Part shown: one piece after another, positions 24,098-34,124 of the stretch | Layout of the letters: the number at the start of each line of letters is the position of its first letter | How positions within the stretch are numbered: position 1 is the first letter of the stretch | Assembly: GCF_007667275.1 (NCBI RefSeq) | Contig: NZ_VDQT01000007.1 | Coordinates: forward strand, 1 to 47,567 | DNA: 47,567 nucleotides | Reading direction: 5' to 3' | Source of the DNA: Stenotrophomonas rhizophila | GTDB lineage: Bacteria; Pseudomonadota; Gammaproteobacteria; Xanthomonadales; Xanthomonadaceae | The notes under the pieces: model-generated | Database searches by the model: none | What the model saw: only the letters and a program-made list of their open reading frames with translations | Told to the model about the DNA's origin: nothing | Translations under genes and position numbers: made by a program

Positions 24098-25945
24098 ATG
24101 TCTATCGAAAATCTTCGCAACATCGCCATCGTCGCCCACGTCGACCACGGTAAGACCACCCTTGTGGACCAGCTGCTGAAGCAGTCCGGCACCCTCTCCG
24201 AGCGCACCGTGCTCGCCGAGCGCGTGATGGACAGCAACGACCAGGAAAAGGAGCGTGGCATCACGATCCTGGCCAAGAACACCGCCATCACCTGGGAAGA
24301 CAAGCGCACCGGCGTCAAGAACCGCATCAACATCGTCGACACCCCCGGACACGCCGACTTCGGCGGTGAAGTGGAGCGCGTGCTGTCGATGGTCGACACC
24401 GTGCTGATCCTGGTCGACGCGATGGACGGCCCAATGCCGCAGACCCGCTTCGTGACCCAGAAGGCGTTTGCGATGGGCTTCAAGCCGATCGTGGTGGTCA
24501 ACAAGGTCGACCGCCCGGGTTCGCGTCCGGATTGGGTGATCGACCAGGTCTTCGACCTGTTCGACAAGCTCGGCGCCACCAATGAGCAGCTCGACTTCCC
24601 GATCGTCTACGCCTCGGCCCTGAACGGTTACGCCGGCCTGGAAGACACCGTGCGCGAAGGCGACATGACCCCGCTGTACGAAGCGATCATGCAGCACGCG
24701 CCGAAGCCGGAAGTGGACCCGGAAGGCCCGTTCCAGATGCGCATCAGCCAGCTGGACTACAACAACTTCGTGGGCGTGATCGGCATCGGCCGCGTCCAGC
24801 GCGGCACCCTGAAGAAGAACATGCAGGTCGCGGTCATCGACCGTGAAGGCAAGAAGCGCAACGGGAAGGTCGCGCAGGTGCTGGGCTTCCTGGGCCTGGA
24901 GCGCATCGAGCAGGACAGCGCCGAAGCCGGTGACATCGTCGCCATCTCCGGCATCCCGGAGCTGACCATCTCCGACACCCTGTGCCACCCGGACACCCCC
25001 GAAGCGCTGCCGGCGCTGACCGTGGACGAGCCGACCATCTCGATGACCTTCCAGGTCAACAACTCGCCGTTCGCCGGCAACAAGGACCTGTCCGGTGGCA
25101 AGTTCCTGACCAGCCGCCAGATCAAGGACCGCCTGGACCGCGAACAGGTCCACAACGTGGCCCTGAAGGTCGAACAGCTGGAAGACGCCGACAAGTTCCT
25201 GGTCTCCGGCCGTGGCGAACTGCACCTGTCGGTGCTGATCGAGAACATGCGTCGCGAAGGCTATGAACTGGCCGTGTCGCGCCCGGAAGTGATCATCAAG
25301 CAGATCGACGGCCAGGCCATGGAGCCGATCGAGCAGCTGGTGGTGGACATCGAGGAAATCCACCAGGGCGGCGTGATGGAAAAGCTGGGCACCCGCAAGG
25401 GCGCGCTGAAGAACATGGAGCCGGACGGCAAGGGCCGCGTGCGCCTGGAATACATGATCCCGGCCCGTGGCCTGATCGGTTTCCAGAACGAGTTCAAGAC
25501 CCTGACCCAGGGTTCGGGCCTGCTGTTCCACGTGTTCGACCACTACGGTCCGAAGGAACAGGGCGCGATCGCCAAGCGCATCAACGGCGTGATGATCGCC
25601 AATGCCCCGGGCGCCACCCCGGCGTACTCGCTGGGCCCGCTGCAGGAACGCGGCAAGCTGTTCGCTGCTGAAGGCGACAACGTGTACGAAGGCCAGCTGA
25701 TCGGTATCCACTCCAAGGACAACGACCTGACCGTCAACGCGATCAAGACCAAGCCGCTGACCAACATGCGCGCTTCGGGCAAGGACGATGCGATCCAGCT
25801 GTCGCCGGCGATCAAGTACTCGCTGGAACAGGCCCTGGACTTCATCGAAGACGACGAGCTGGTCGAGATCACCCCGAAGGAGATCCGCCTGCGCAAGAAG
25901 TTCCTGACCGAAAGCGACCGCAAGAAGGCGTCGCGCGGCGGTTGA
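24098..25945 (+). CDS. typA: Ribosome-associated GTPase TypA/BipA
   Basis: This translational GTPase binds the 70S ribosome, assists assembly of the large subunit at low temperature and affects stress responses. The 615 residues start at ATG 24098 (MSIENLRNIAIVAHVDHGKTT). The P-loop is AHVDHGKTT (13-21), switch II is DTPGHADF, and the G4 motif is NKVD. EF-G-like domains II, III and V follow, then the C-terminal domain with RGLIGFQNEF. An open frame extends upstream to 23858 but runs through the promoter and repeat region and is not coding. Confidence 0.95.
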   Translation: MSIENLRNIAIVAHVDHGKTTLVDQLLKQSGTLSERTVLAERVMDSNDQEKERGITILAKNTAITWEDKRTGVKNRINIVDTPGHADFGGEVERVLSMVDTVLILVDAMDGPMPQTRFVTQKAFAMGFKPIVVVNKVDRPGSRPDWVIDQVFDLFDKLGATNEQLDFPIVYASALNGYAGLEDTVREGDMTPLYEAIMQHAPKPEVDPEGPFQMRISQLDYNNFVGVIGIGRVQRGTLKKNMQVAVIDREGKKRNGKVAQVLGFLGLERIEQDSAEAGDIVAISGIPELTISDTLCHPDTPEALPALTVDEPTISMTFQVNNSPFAGNKDLSGGKFLTSRQIKDRLDREQVHNVALKVEQLEDADKFLVSGRGELHLSVLIENMRREGYELAVSRPEVIIKQIDGQAMEPIEQLVVDIEEIHQGGVMEKLGTRKGALKNMEPDGKGRVRLEYMIPARGLIGFQNEFKTLTQGSGLLFHVFDHYGPKEQGAIAKRINGVMIANAPGATPAYSLGPLQERGKLFAAEGDNVYEGQLIGIHSKDNDLTVNAIKTKPLTNMRASGKDDAIQLSPAIKYSLEQALDFIEDDELVEITPKEIRLRKKFLTESDRKKASRGG

Positions 25946-25955
25946 TCGGACACTC

Positions 25956-26441
25956 GTGACCGACACTGCCTACAACCCGGATCCGCATCGGCATCCGGGG
26001 CTTCACCTGATCGCCTTGCTGGAAGCCAGCAAGGCGGTCCTGGCGCTGTTGGCTGCGACCGGGCTGGAAGTGCTCGGCCCGCAGCCCCTGCGCGATGGGG
26101 TCAATGCCCTGATCCGGCGTTTCAGCCTGGACCCGGATCACGGCACCCTGCCCTCGCTGCTCAACATGATCAGCCCTGATGCCGTCCACCTGGCCGCTGC
26201 GGCCATGGTTGCCTACGGCATCCTGCATCTTTTCGAGGCCTGGGGCCTCTGGCGCGCCAAGGCCTGGGCCTCCTGGCTGGGCTGCGTCACCGCCGGCATC
26301 TACCTGCCGTTCGACATCTACGCGATCATCCGCCACCCGGGCTGGGCCTCGTGGTCGGTGCTGGTGATCAACCTCATCGTGGTCGGGGTGCTCGCCCGCG
26401 ACATCCGCAAACGCCATGGCCCGGCCGCACCGCTGGCCTGA
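25956..26441 (+). CDS. DUF2127 family membrane protein
   Basis: This 161-residue inner-membrane protein starts at GTG 25956, only 10 bases after the typA stop, so it is probably translated from the typA mRNA. It has four likely membrane segments (about 17-40, 73-95, 104-123 and 128-147) and conserved family features (GLHLIALLEASKAVLALLA near the N-terminus, ILHLFEAWGLWRAKAWASW in the middle). DUF2127 proteins have no assigned function. No alternative ATG in this frame fits better. Confidence 0.8.
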   Translation: MTDTAYNPDPHRHPGLHLIALLEASKAVLALLAATGLEVLGPQPLRDGVNALIRRFSLDPDHGTLPSLLNMISPDAVHLAAAAMVAYGILHLFEAWGLWRAKAWASWLGCVTAGIYLPFDIYAIIRHPGWASWSVLVINLIVVGVLARDIRKRHGPAAPLA

Positions 26442-26499
26442 TAGTTGCCAAGCGCGGCGGACGCTGGTTAGCCTGAGCGCGGGTACCGGGGATACACGG

Positions 26500-28098
<1,599 letters not shown>

Positions 28099-28104
28099 CA
28101 ATGC

Positions 28105-28241
28105 GTACCGACCAACGGTCGGCACCTACCGCATGTCGCCGACATCTTCGGTCGCGCACGACCGATGGTCGCCGACCTCGTCGATCGCCCACGGCCATGG
28201 GTCGCCGATACCTCGGTAGCGCACGACCGTTGGTCGTGCGC
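28105..28241. repeat. Cluster of GTAG palindromes and degenerate copies
   Basis: A reverse copy (28105-28129, stem GTACCGACC/GGTCGGCAC, ending CTAC) and a forward copy (28216-28241, starting GTAG, stem GCGCACGACC/GGTCGTGCGC) bracket about 85 bases. Those contain decayed relatives of the same stems (for example GCGCACGACC GAT GGTCGCC). The cluster fills the space between the convergent amidase and mechanosensitive channel genes, and no separate T-tailed terminator is visible. Confidence 0.7.
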
Positions 28242-28245
28242 CGCA

Positions 28246-29391
28246 TCAACGCACGGGTTCCTCCGTCGCCACCACTGCCGGCGGACCATCTTCGGCACCC
28301 GGCGAACGCACGTCGTCGGCCGGCTGCGACCGCGGACCGCGGGTGGCCGGGTCGGGGCGATCCAGTATCTCCGCCCGCGTGCGCGGCAGCGCCTGCGGGT
28401 ACTCGCGGGCGAGGAAATCGAGCATGCGCTCGCGCACGATGCAGCGCAGGTCGAAGGCGTCGCCGGAATTGCGCGCGCTGACCAGCAGGCGCACCTGCAG
28501 TGTGTGTTCGCTGGTTTCGGTCACCTGGGTCACGCAGACGCGGCCATCCCACAGGCTTTCGCCTTTGCAGATGCGCTCGAGCTCGGCGCGGATGGCCACG
28601 ATCGGGGCGCGGTAGTCCAGCCACAGGAACGCGGTGCCCAGCAGGTCGGCGCTCCGCCTGGTCCAGTTCTGGAACGGGTTCTCGATGAACCAGGTCAACG
28701 GCACCACCATGCGCCGTTCGTCCCAGATCCGCACCACTACGTAGCTGCTGCCGATCTCTTCCACCCGCCCCCACTCGCCTTCGACGATCACCACATCGTC
28801 CAGCCGGATCGGCTGGGTCAGCGCGATCTGCAGGCCGGCGATCAGGTTGCCGAATACGGGCTTGGCCGCGATGCCGGCCACCAGGCCGATGATGCCGGCC
28901 GAGGCCAGCAGTGCGGTACCGATCTGGCGCACCATCGGGAAGGTCAGCAGCACCATCGATGCGCCGACCAGGATGATCGCGCCCATCAGCACGCGACTGA
29001 GCACGCGGGTCTGGGTCTGGATGCGACGCGCGGCCAGGTTGTCGGCCACTTCCATCGGGTTGTCGCGCAGGATGGCCTGTTCGCCGGCGGCGACGGCACG
29101 CACCAGCAGCCAGATGAAGCACGCGGTCAGGCCGATGTGCAGGAGGCGCAGCGACTGGTCGAGCCAGCGGCCCTCCAGGGGCGTGGCTTCGAGTGCCGGG
29201 ATCAACACCAGCAACGGCAGGGCGAAGGCCAGCGGCCGACTGATCACGCGCGCGATGCGCGCGCGGCGGTAGTCGCGCCCCTTGAGCCGGCGGGTGAGCA
29301 GCATCAATGCCCACCACCCGCTGATACCGATCGCAAGCGCGATCCCGATCGGCCACAGATACGCGGCCGCCATCTGCCAATCCACGTGCAT
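28246..29391 (-). CDS. MscS-family mechanosensitive ion channel
   Basis: This 381-residue inner-membrane channel starts at ATG 29391. It has about four or five membrane segments. The last is the pore helix in the typical MscS pattern (GTALLASAGIIGLVAGIAAKPVFGNLIAGLQIA), followed by the beta domain with RLDDVVIVEGEWGRVEEIGSSYVVVRIWDERRMVVPLTWF. The short N-terminal region resembles the YbdG/YbiO-like subgroup rather than the small MscS. The C-terminal 45 residues are Pro/Arg/Asp-rich and probably disordered. It releases solutes under hypo-osmotic shock in characterised homologues. Confidence 0.9.
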   Translation of the reverse strand: MHVDWQMAAAYLWPIGIALAIGISGWWALMLLTRRLKGRDYRRARIARVISRPLAFALPLLVLIPALEATPLEGRWLDQSLRLLHIGLTACFIWLLVRAVAAGEQAILRDNPMEVADNLAARRIQTQTRVLSRVLMGAIILVGASMVLLTFPMVRQIGTALLASAGIIGLVAGIAAKPVFGNLIAGLQIALTQPIRLDDVVIVEGEWGRVEEIGSSYVVVRIWDERRMVVPLTWFIENPFQNWTRRSADLLGTAFLWLDYRAPIVAIRAELERICKGESLWDGRVCVTQVTETSEHTLQVRLLVSARNSGDAFDLRCIVRERMLDFLAREYPQALPRTRAEILDRPDPATRGPRSQPADDVRSPGAEDGPPAVVATEEPVR

Positions 29392-29452
29392 GCACGCTCC
29401 CGTGTTGATCACAAAGGGAGCCCTAGCGTGCCAGACACGACATGACCGGAGC

Positions 29453-29520
29453 GTAGAGCCAAGCCCTGCGTGGCTGCGCGGCGCCGGAACGGAGAGCAGC
29501 AACGCAGGGCGTGGCTCTAC
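29453..29520. repeat. Inverted pair of GTAG palindromes
   Basis: A forward copy starts with GTAG at 29453 (AGCCAAGCCCTGCGTGGCT) and a reverse copy ends with CTAC at 29517-29520 (CGCAGGGCGTGGCTCTAC). The two halves are also complementary to each other, so the pair could fold into one long hairpin. They lie between the mechanosensitive channel and DAHP synthase genes. Confidence 0.72.
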
Positions 29521-29583
29521 GCTTCGTTCTGGCACCGCGGGGACACGCATGGCGTGTCGCTACGGCACGAAGACCTTACCCGG

Positions 29584-30957
29584 TCAGCCGCCCTGCTTGC
29601 GCACGATGGCCATGGCGATCTCAAGCGACTGGTCGTAGTTCAGGCGCGGATCGACCGAGGAACGGTAGGCGCGCTCCAGGTCGCGCTCGGTCAACTCGCG
29701 TGCGCCACCGGTGCACTCGGTGACATCCTCGCCGGTCAGCTCCAGGTGCACGCCACCGAGACGCGTGCCTGCGGCGGCGTGCAGGTCGAAGGACATTTCC
29801 ACTTCGCTGCGCACGTTGTCGAAGCGGCGGGTCTTGAAGCCGTTGCTGGTGCTTTCGGTATTGCCGTGCATGGCGTCGCAGACCCACAGCACGCGCCGCC
29901 CGTCGCGCTTTACCGCGTCAAGCAGCGGCGGCAGTTTCTCGGCGATCTGGGCGGCGCCCATGCGGTGGATGAAGCTTAGGCGGCCGGGCTCGTCATCGGG
30001 ATTGAGCACGTCGATCAGGCGCAGCAGCTGGTCGGGCTGCACGGATGGACCGACCTTGATGGCGATGGGATTGCGCACGCCACGCAGGTATTCAACGTGG
30101 GCGCCATCGAGCGCGGCGGTACGCATGCCGATCCACGGGTAGTGCGTGCTCAGGTTCAACCAGCCATGCTGGCGCGGGACCTGGCGGGTCAGCGCCTGCT
30201 CGTACGGCAGCAGCAGGGCTTCGTGCGAGGTGTAGAAATCGATCCGGTTGAGGTTGTAGACCTGGGCGCCGGACAGGGTTTCCATGAAGCGCACGGCATC
30301 GCCGATGGACGAGACCATCTTCTGGTAATCGGTGGCCAGCGGCGAATGCCGCACCCACTCCAGGTTCCAGTACTCGGGGTGGTGCAGGTCGGCGAACCCG
30401 CCATCGATCAGGGCGCGCACGAAGTTCATGGTCATGGCCGAGTGCGCGTGGGCCTGCAGCATGCGCCGCGGGTCGGGCAGGCGCGCGGCTTCGGTGAACT
30501 CGGGGGCGTTGATCACGTCGCCCCGGTAACTGGGCAGGGTCACGCCATCGCGGGTCTCGGTGTCGGCCGAGCGCGGCTTGGCATACTGGCCAGCGAAGCG
30601 GCCGACGCGGATGACCGGTTTGCGCATGCCATGCACAAGGACCAGGCTCATCTGCAGCAGGACTTTGAGCCGGTTGGAGATGGTGGTCGATTCGCAGTCG
30701 CTGAAGTTTTCGGCGCAGTCGCCGCCCTGCAGCAGGAAGCGCTTGCCCTCCTGGGCGTCGGCGAGCTGCTGCTTGAGCGAGAGGATCTCCCAGGACGTCA
30801 CCAGCGGCGGCAGGCGCTTGAGCTCATGCAATGAGGCATCGAGCGCGACCGGATCCGGGTAAGTGGGCATCTGCAGCGCGGGCCGGCCGCGCCAGCTCTC
30901 GGGCGACCAGTCGGTCGGCACGGAAGCGTTGGGGGTGGCGCGGTCGGAGGCAGTCAT
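29584..30957 (-). CDS. 3-deoxy-7-phosphoheptulonate synthase, class II
   Basis: The first enzyme of the shikimate pathway condenses phosphoenolpyruvate and erythrose 4-phosphate. The 457-residue plant-like type II fold shows WSPESWRGRPALQMPTY at the N-terminus, the conserved LLQGGDCAENFSD with the metal-binding cysteine, KPVIRVGRFAGQYAKPRS, the KVGPS active-site block and CDAMHGNTEST near the C-terminus. Class II enzymes differ from the E. coli AroF/G/H type I family, and the gene name varies between genomes, so no symbol is given. It stands apart from other aromatic genes. Confidence 0.94.
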   Translation of the reverse strand: MTASDRATPNASVPTDWSPESWRGRPALQMPTYPDPVALDASLHELKRLPPLVTSWEILSLKQQLADAQEGKRFLLQGGDCAENFSDCESTTISNRLKVLLQMSLVLVHGMRKPVIRVGRFAGQYAKPRSADTETRDGVTLPSYRGDVINAPEFTEAARLPDPRRMLQAHAHSAMTMNFVRALIDGGFADLHHPEYWNLEWVRHSPLATDYQKMVSSIGDAVRFMETLSGAQVYNLNRIDFYTSHEALLLPYEQALTRQVPRQHGWLNLSTHYPWIGMRTAALDGAHVEYLRGVRNPIAIKVGPSVQPDQLLRLIDVLNPDDEPGRLSFIHRMGAAQIAEKLPPLLDAVKRDGRRVLWVCDAMHGNTESTSNGFKTRRFDNVRSEVEMSFDLHAAAGTRLGGVHLELTGEDVTECTGGARELTERDLERAYRSSVDPRLNYDQSLEIAMAIVRKQGG

Positions 30958-30987
30958 CGGAATATCCAGGAGAACAACGGAAAGGAA

Positions 30988-31500
30988 TCAGTGGCGACGG
31001 GCAGGACGGCGGAACGAGACCACCAGCGCCCACAGGCCCAGCAGCGAGAACCACACCAGGCTCCACATCGGCATGGTCAGGCCGAGGAAGGTCCAGTCGA
31101 TGTTGCCGCAGTTGCCGGTACCGGTAAGCACGGTGCGGAACACTTCGAACGGCCCCATGGTCTCACTCAGGAACGACAGCGGCGGGCCGCAGCTGGAGCC
31201 CATGTCCTGCGGCAGCATCTGCACGTACACATGGCGCCCGGCGATGCCGATGCCCACGGCGGCGGCAATGAAGGCCAGCACGCCATAGGTGATGCGCCCA
31301 GGCCGGTCGCGCGGCCCATGCAGGGCGCCGATCAGGAACAGCAGGCCCAGCGCGGCGAAGGCGATGCGCTGGAAGATGCACAACGGGCACGGTTCCAGCC
31401 CCATCTTCAGCTGCAGCCAGATGGCATAGCCAAGCAGTGCGGCACAGACCAGGAACCCCAGCAGGAACTGGGCGCGGTAATTCCAGCGCAATGGATTCAT
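30988..31500 (-). CDS. dsbB: Disulfide bond formation protein B
   Basis: This inner-membrane enzyme reoxidises periplasmic DsbA and passes the electrons to quinones. The 170 residues start at ATG 31500. Four membrane helices are visible, with the first redox pair in CPLC (Cys38, Cys41) and the second as Cys104 and Cys131 in the second periplasmic loop, as in E. coli DsbB. Arg residues after the CPLC motif (FQRIAFA) fit the quinone-interaction region. It lies 30 bases downstream of the DAHP synthase gene's start on the same strand, but no functional link is likely. Confidence 0.94.
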   Translation of the reverse strand: MNPLRWNYRAQFLLGFLVCAALLGYAIWLQLKMGLEPCPLCIFQRIAFAALGLLFLIGALHGPRDRPGRITYGVLAFIAAAVGIGIAGRHVYVQMLPQDMGSSCGPPLSFLSETMGPFEVFRTVLTGTGNCGNIDWTFLGLTMPMWSLVWFSLLGLWALVVSFRRPARRH

Positions 31501-31714
31501 TGCCAACACTCGTGAAAGTCCAGGAAGCAAGATTAACAGGGTGCCGCGCGGTTCATGCTGCGGCGGGTGGCCGTATATCGGCCCGGTGGGCCATACGGTC
31601 TGTTTCAAACACCGGGGTGAACTACCGGTCGTATCGCCGGGCTCCGCCCGGCTGCTGTTGGTTTTGGGCGAACAGCCGCGCAGCCGAAGCGTCCACTGCC
31701 CGGCCGTGCCGGGT

Positions 31715-31795
31715 GCGGGTTTGCGGGGTCGCCGCAAGTACGTCCTTGTAGGCTAAGCAGCGCCATCCATGGCGCCGATTCCCCCGCAAACCCGC
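31715..31795. repeat. 81-base module with 14-base terminal inverted repeats (left copy)
   Basis: The module starts GCGGGTTTGCGGGG and ends with its complement CCCCGCAAACCCGC, with an inner palindrome GCGCCATCCATGGCGC. The second copy (32233-32313) is in opposite orientation and differs at two bases. Terminal inverted repeats on a short module suggest a MITE-like or structural-RNA-forming element. No target duplication is evident. Confidence 0.72.
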
Positions 31796-32099
31796 CCCCG
31801 CCACGGCCCCGAAGTAGCGTCGGTATGCACAGGGCCCATCGACCGGGCGTGGGAGGTCGCGGCCTGATGGATGCCGGGCACGCCCGGCCCTGCTTCGATG
31901 ACGAACAGCCGGCGGCGAAGCGGCAACCGGGACCAAGACCAACACCGGGATCGGTACCGGGACTGTGACTGGACTTGCGACTTCGATTCGGGGAACGACG
32001 CTGACTGGGACTGCGAAGGGACCTGACAACCGGGAACCGGCGCCGGGCATCGCGAGAACGCGAGAACGCAAATCCGCGAATCCCAGAAAACCCCACCAA

Positions 32100-32122
32100 G
32101 TAGCGCCGGGCTCTGCCCGGCT
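32100..32122. repeat. GTAG palindrome in the spacer of the long inverted repeat
   Basis: GTAG at 32100 is followed by the stem GCCGGGC/GCCCGGC around TCT. It sits in the spacer of the 31631-32395 structure in forward orientation. Confidence 0.7.
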
Positions 32123-32232
32123 GCCTGCCGAAGACGAAGGCGGGCGCAGCCCGAGCCTCCGCCAGATTGCGGCCTCCCCTGCCCGGCCATGAGGCCCTAT
32201 GCGCACCGACCAGCTTGAGGGTCCCGGCCGGG

Positions 32233-32313
32233 GCGGGTTTGCGGGGGAATCAGCGCCATGGATGGCGCTGCTTAGCCTACATGGACGTACTTGCGGCGAC
32301 CCCGCAAACCCGC
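32233..32313. repeat. 81-base module with 14-base terminal inverted repeats (right copy)
   Basis: This is the inverted counterpart of the module at 31715-31795, read on the other strand, with 79 of 81 bases the same by direct comparison. The flanking sequence is less well conserved than the module, which suggests the module is the constrained or more recently copied part. Confidence 0.72.
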
Positions 32314-32429
32314 ACCGGCCGGGGCCGGGCCAGGGAGTCGTCGCCGCGCGGCTGTTCGCCTGAAAGCCAGAGCAGCCGGGCAGAGCCCGGCTCTACGCAG
32401 GCCTGCTAGTCCCGCCGTTTGCCACAAAA

Positions 32430-32458
32430 GAAAAACCCGGCGCAGGGCCGGGTTCTTC
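32430..32458 (-). terminator. Terminator of the alpha operon after rplQ
   Basis: An 8-bp stem (AACCCGGC 32434-32441 with GCCGGGTT 32447-32454) is followed in the minus direction by TTTTTCTTTT-type sequence. It lies about 30 bases beyond the rplQ stop codon and closes the long ribosomal transcript. Confidence 0.85.
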
Positions 32459-32485
32459 AGCAAAACTTGGGGTGCAGCGCGTCGA

Positions 32486-32872
32486 TTATTCTTCGACGGC
32501 TTCAGCCACGGCGGCCGGACGGTCGACCAGTTCGACGTAGGCCATCGGCGCGTTGTCGCCGGCGCGGAAACCGCACTTCAGCAGGCGCAGGTAGCCGCCC
32601 GGACGGTTCGCGTAACGCGGGCCCAGGGTGGTGAACAGGTTGCCGACGGCTTCGTTGTCGCGCAGGCGGGCGAAGGCCAGACGACGGTTGGCGACGGAGT
32701 CGACCTTGGCCAGGGTGATCAGCGGCTCGGCGACGCGGCGCAGTTCCTTGGCCTTCGGCAGGGTGGTCTTGATCAGCTCGTGCTTGAACAGCGACGCGGC
32801 CATGTTCTTGAACATTGCTTCGCGGTGGGCGCTGGTGCGGCTGAACTTGCGGCCGGACTTCATGTGACGCAT
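32486..32872 (-). CDS. rplQ: 50S ribosomal protein L17
   Basis: This 128-residue large-subunit protein starts MRHMKSGRKFSRTSAHR, the family signature, with an acidic C-terminal tail (AEAVEE). It is the last gene of the alpha operon, separated from rpoA by an unusually long 198-base spacer that contains a UUCG hairpin. A terminator follows. Confidence 0.96.
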   Translation of the reverse strand: MRHMKSGRKFSRTSAHREAMFKNMAASLFKHELIKTTLPKAKELRRVAEPLITLAKVDSVANRRLAFARLRDNEAVGNLFTTLGPRYANRPGGYLRLLKCGFRAGDNAPMAYVELVDRPAAVAEAVEE

Positions 32873-33027
32873 GGGACTATTCCTTCAAAAATAATGTTGG
32901 ATCGGTTGGGTTTCGCTGTCGCCTTCCCGGCGTTGCTGCTTGGACTGCGGATGGTCCGGTGCCGGCCCTCCTGGCCGACCGTCACCGCAGGCTGGTGCCT
33001 GTCGGTGCGAGGTGCTGCGGGTAAAGC

Positions 33028-33049
33028 CCCCGCACCCGAAGGTGCGGGG
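33028..33049 (-). other. UUCG-tetraloop hairpin between rpoA and rplQ
   Basis: On the minus-strand RNA a 9-bp perfect stem (CCCCGCACC/GGUGCGGGG) closes a C(UUCG)G tetraloop. No U-tract follows, so it is more likely an RNA-stabilising or processing element than a terminator. It is the most prominent structure in the 198-base rpoA-rplQ gap. Confidence 0.55.
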
Positions 33050-33070
33050 TGAAACGTCTGCTTCGCTGGA

Positions 33071-34069
33071 TCAGCCGAGCATGCCGTGCTGGGCGACACC
33101 GGCCGGCGGCCAGTTCTCCAGCTTCATGCCGAGCGAAAGACCGCGCTGGGCGAGGACTTCCTTGATCTCGGTCAGCGACTTCTTGCCGAGGTTCGGGGTC
33201 TTGAGCAGTTCCACTTCGGTCTTCTGGATCAGATCGCCGATGTAGTAGATGCTCTCGGCCTTCAGGCAGTTGGCCGAACGCACGGTCAGTTCCAGGTCGT
33301 CGATCGGGCGCAGCAGCACCGGATCCACGCCGTTGTTGGCCGGCTTGGCCGCACCGCGGTCGCGGTGGGTGAAGTCACCGAAGACCGACAGCTGATCGCT
33401 GAGGATGTCGGCGGCGGTGCGCACGGCTTCCTCGGCATCGATCGTGCCGTTGGTTTCGATGTCCAGCACCAGCTTGTCCAGATCGGTACGCTGTTCGACG
33501 CGGGCCGCTTCCACCGAATAGGCGACGCGACGGACCGGCGAGAACGAAGCGTCCAGGACCAGACGACCGATGGCACGGGTTTCTTCATCCGGACGACGAC
33601 GCGCGGCGGCCGGCTGGTAGCCGAAACCACGCTCGATCTTCAGGCGCATGTTGACTGCCGTGTCCTTGGTCAGGTGGCAGATGACATGATCCGTGTTGAG
33701 GATCTCGACGTTGTGGTCGACCTTGATATCGGCAGCGGTCACGACACCCGGACCCTGCTTGGACAGCGACAGCGTCGCGCTGTCACCGGTGTGCATACGG
33801 ATCGCCACGTCCTTCAGGTTGAGCAGGACTTCAAGCACGTCCTCCTGCAGACCTTCAAGGGTGGTGTACTCGTGCAGAACGCCGTCGATCTCGACTTCCG
33901 TGATGGCGAAGCCCGGGATGGACGACAGCAGCACGCGACGCAGGGCATTGCCCAGCGTATGCCCGTAACCACGCTCCAAGGGTTCGATAACGACCTTGGC
34001 GCGGGTGTCGGTAAGGCGTTCGATCTGCGGACCACGAGGACGCAGAACCTGGTTGGCGGTAACCGTCAT
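33071..34069 (-). CDS. rpoA: DNA-directed RNA polymerase subunit alpha
   Basis: This 332-residue RNA polymerase subunit has an N-terminal assembly domain (about 1-235, with KVVIEPLERGYGHTLGNALRRVLLSS) and a C-terminal domain (about 250-320) that contacts UP elements and activators. The latter includes LLRPIDDLELTVRSANCLKAE and GLSLGMKLENWPP. Position between rpsD and rplQ is the standard alpha-operon order. Spacers on both sides hold hairpins. Confidence 0.97.
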   Translation of the reverse strand: MTVTANQVLRPRGPQIERLTDTRAKVVIEPLERGYGHTLGNALRRVLLSSIPGFAITEVEIDGVLHEYTTLEGLQEDVLEVLLNLKDVAIRMHTGDSATLSLSKQGPGVVTAADIKVDHNVEILNTDHVICHLTKDTAVNMRLKIERGFGYQPAAARRRPDEETRAIGRLVLDASFSPVRRVAYSVEAARVEQRTDLDKLVLDIETNGTIDAEEAVRTAADILSDQLSVFGDFTHRDRGAAKPANNGVDPVLLRPIDDLELTVRSANCLKAESIYYIGDLIQKTEVELLKTPNLGKKSLTEIKEVLAQRGLSLGMKLENWPPAGVAQHGMLG

Positions 34070-34090
34070 GTTGCGGGTTCTCCTAGTGAA

Positions 34091-34110
34091 CCCCCGGCCG
34101 TCGCCGGGGG
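34091..34110 (-). other. Hairpin between rpsD and rpoA
   Basis: An 8-bp perfect stem CCCCCGGC/GCCGGGGG with a four-base loop lies between the rpsD stop codon and the rpoA start. It has no U-tract and may modulate mRNA stability or coupling. Confidence 0.45.
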
Positions 34111-34124
34111 CTCTCCAATGTGAA

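Larger units (their letters stand above)
31631..32395. repeat. Composite long inverted repeat bounded by GTAG palindromes
   Basis: The left arm (about 31631-31870) and right arm (about 32160-32395) are imperfect inverted copies. They share a GTAG-type palindrome at the outer end (31631-31652, head GTAT; 32374-32395, CTAC end), then GGCGAACAGCCGCGC, then an 81-base core (31715-31795 and 32233-32313) that differs at only two positions. Weaker similarity continues into GGGAGGTCGCGGCCTG-like sequence. The 437 bases between the cores hold a third GTAG element at 32100 and a low-complexity stretch. No gene is convincing in 31501-32485. Confidence 0.8.

Noticed and set aside
31622..32206. Overlapping open frames in the dsbB-rplQ gap
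   Set aside because: The frames share the same peptide fragments in inverted copies and are low-complexity; they follow from the repeat structure, not from coding.
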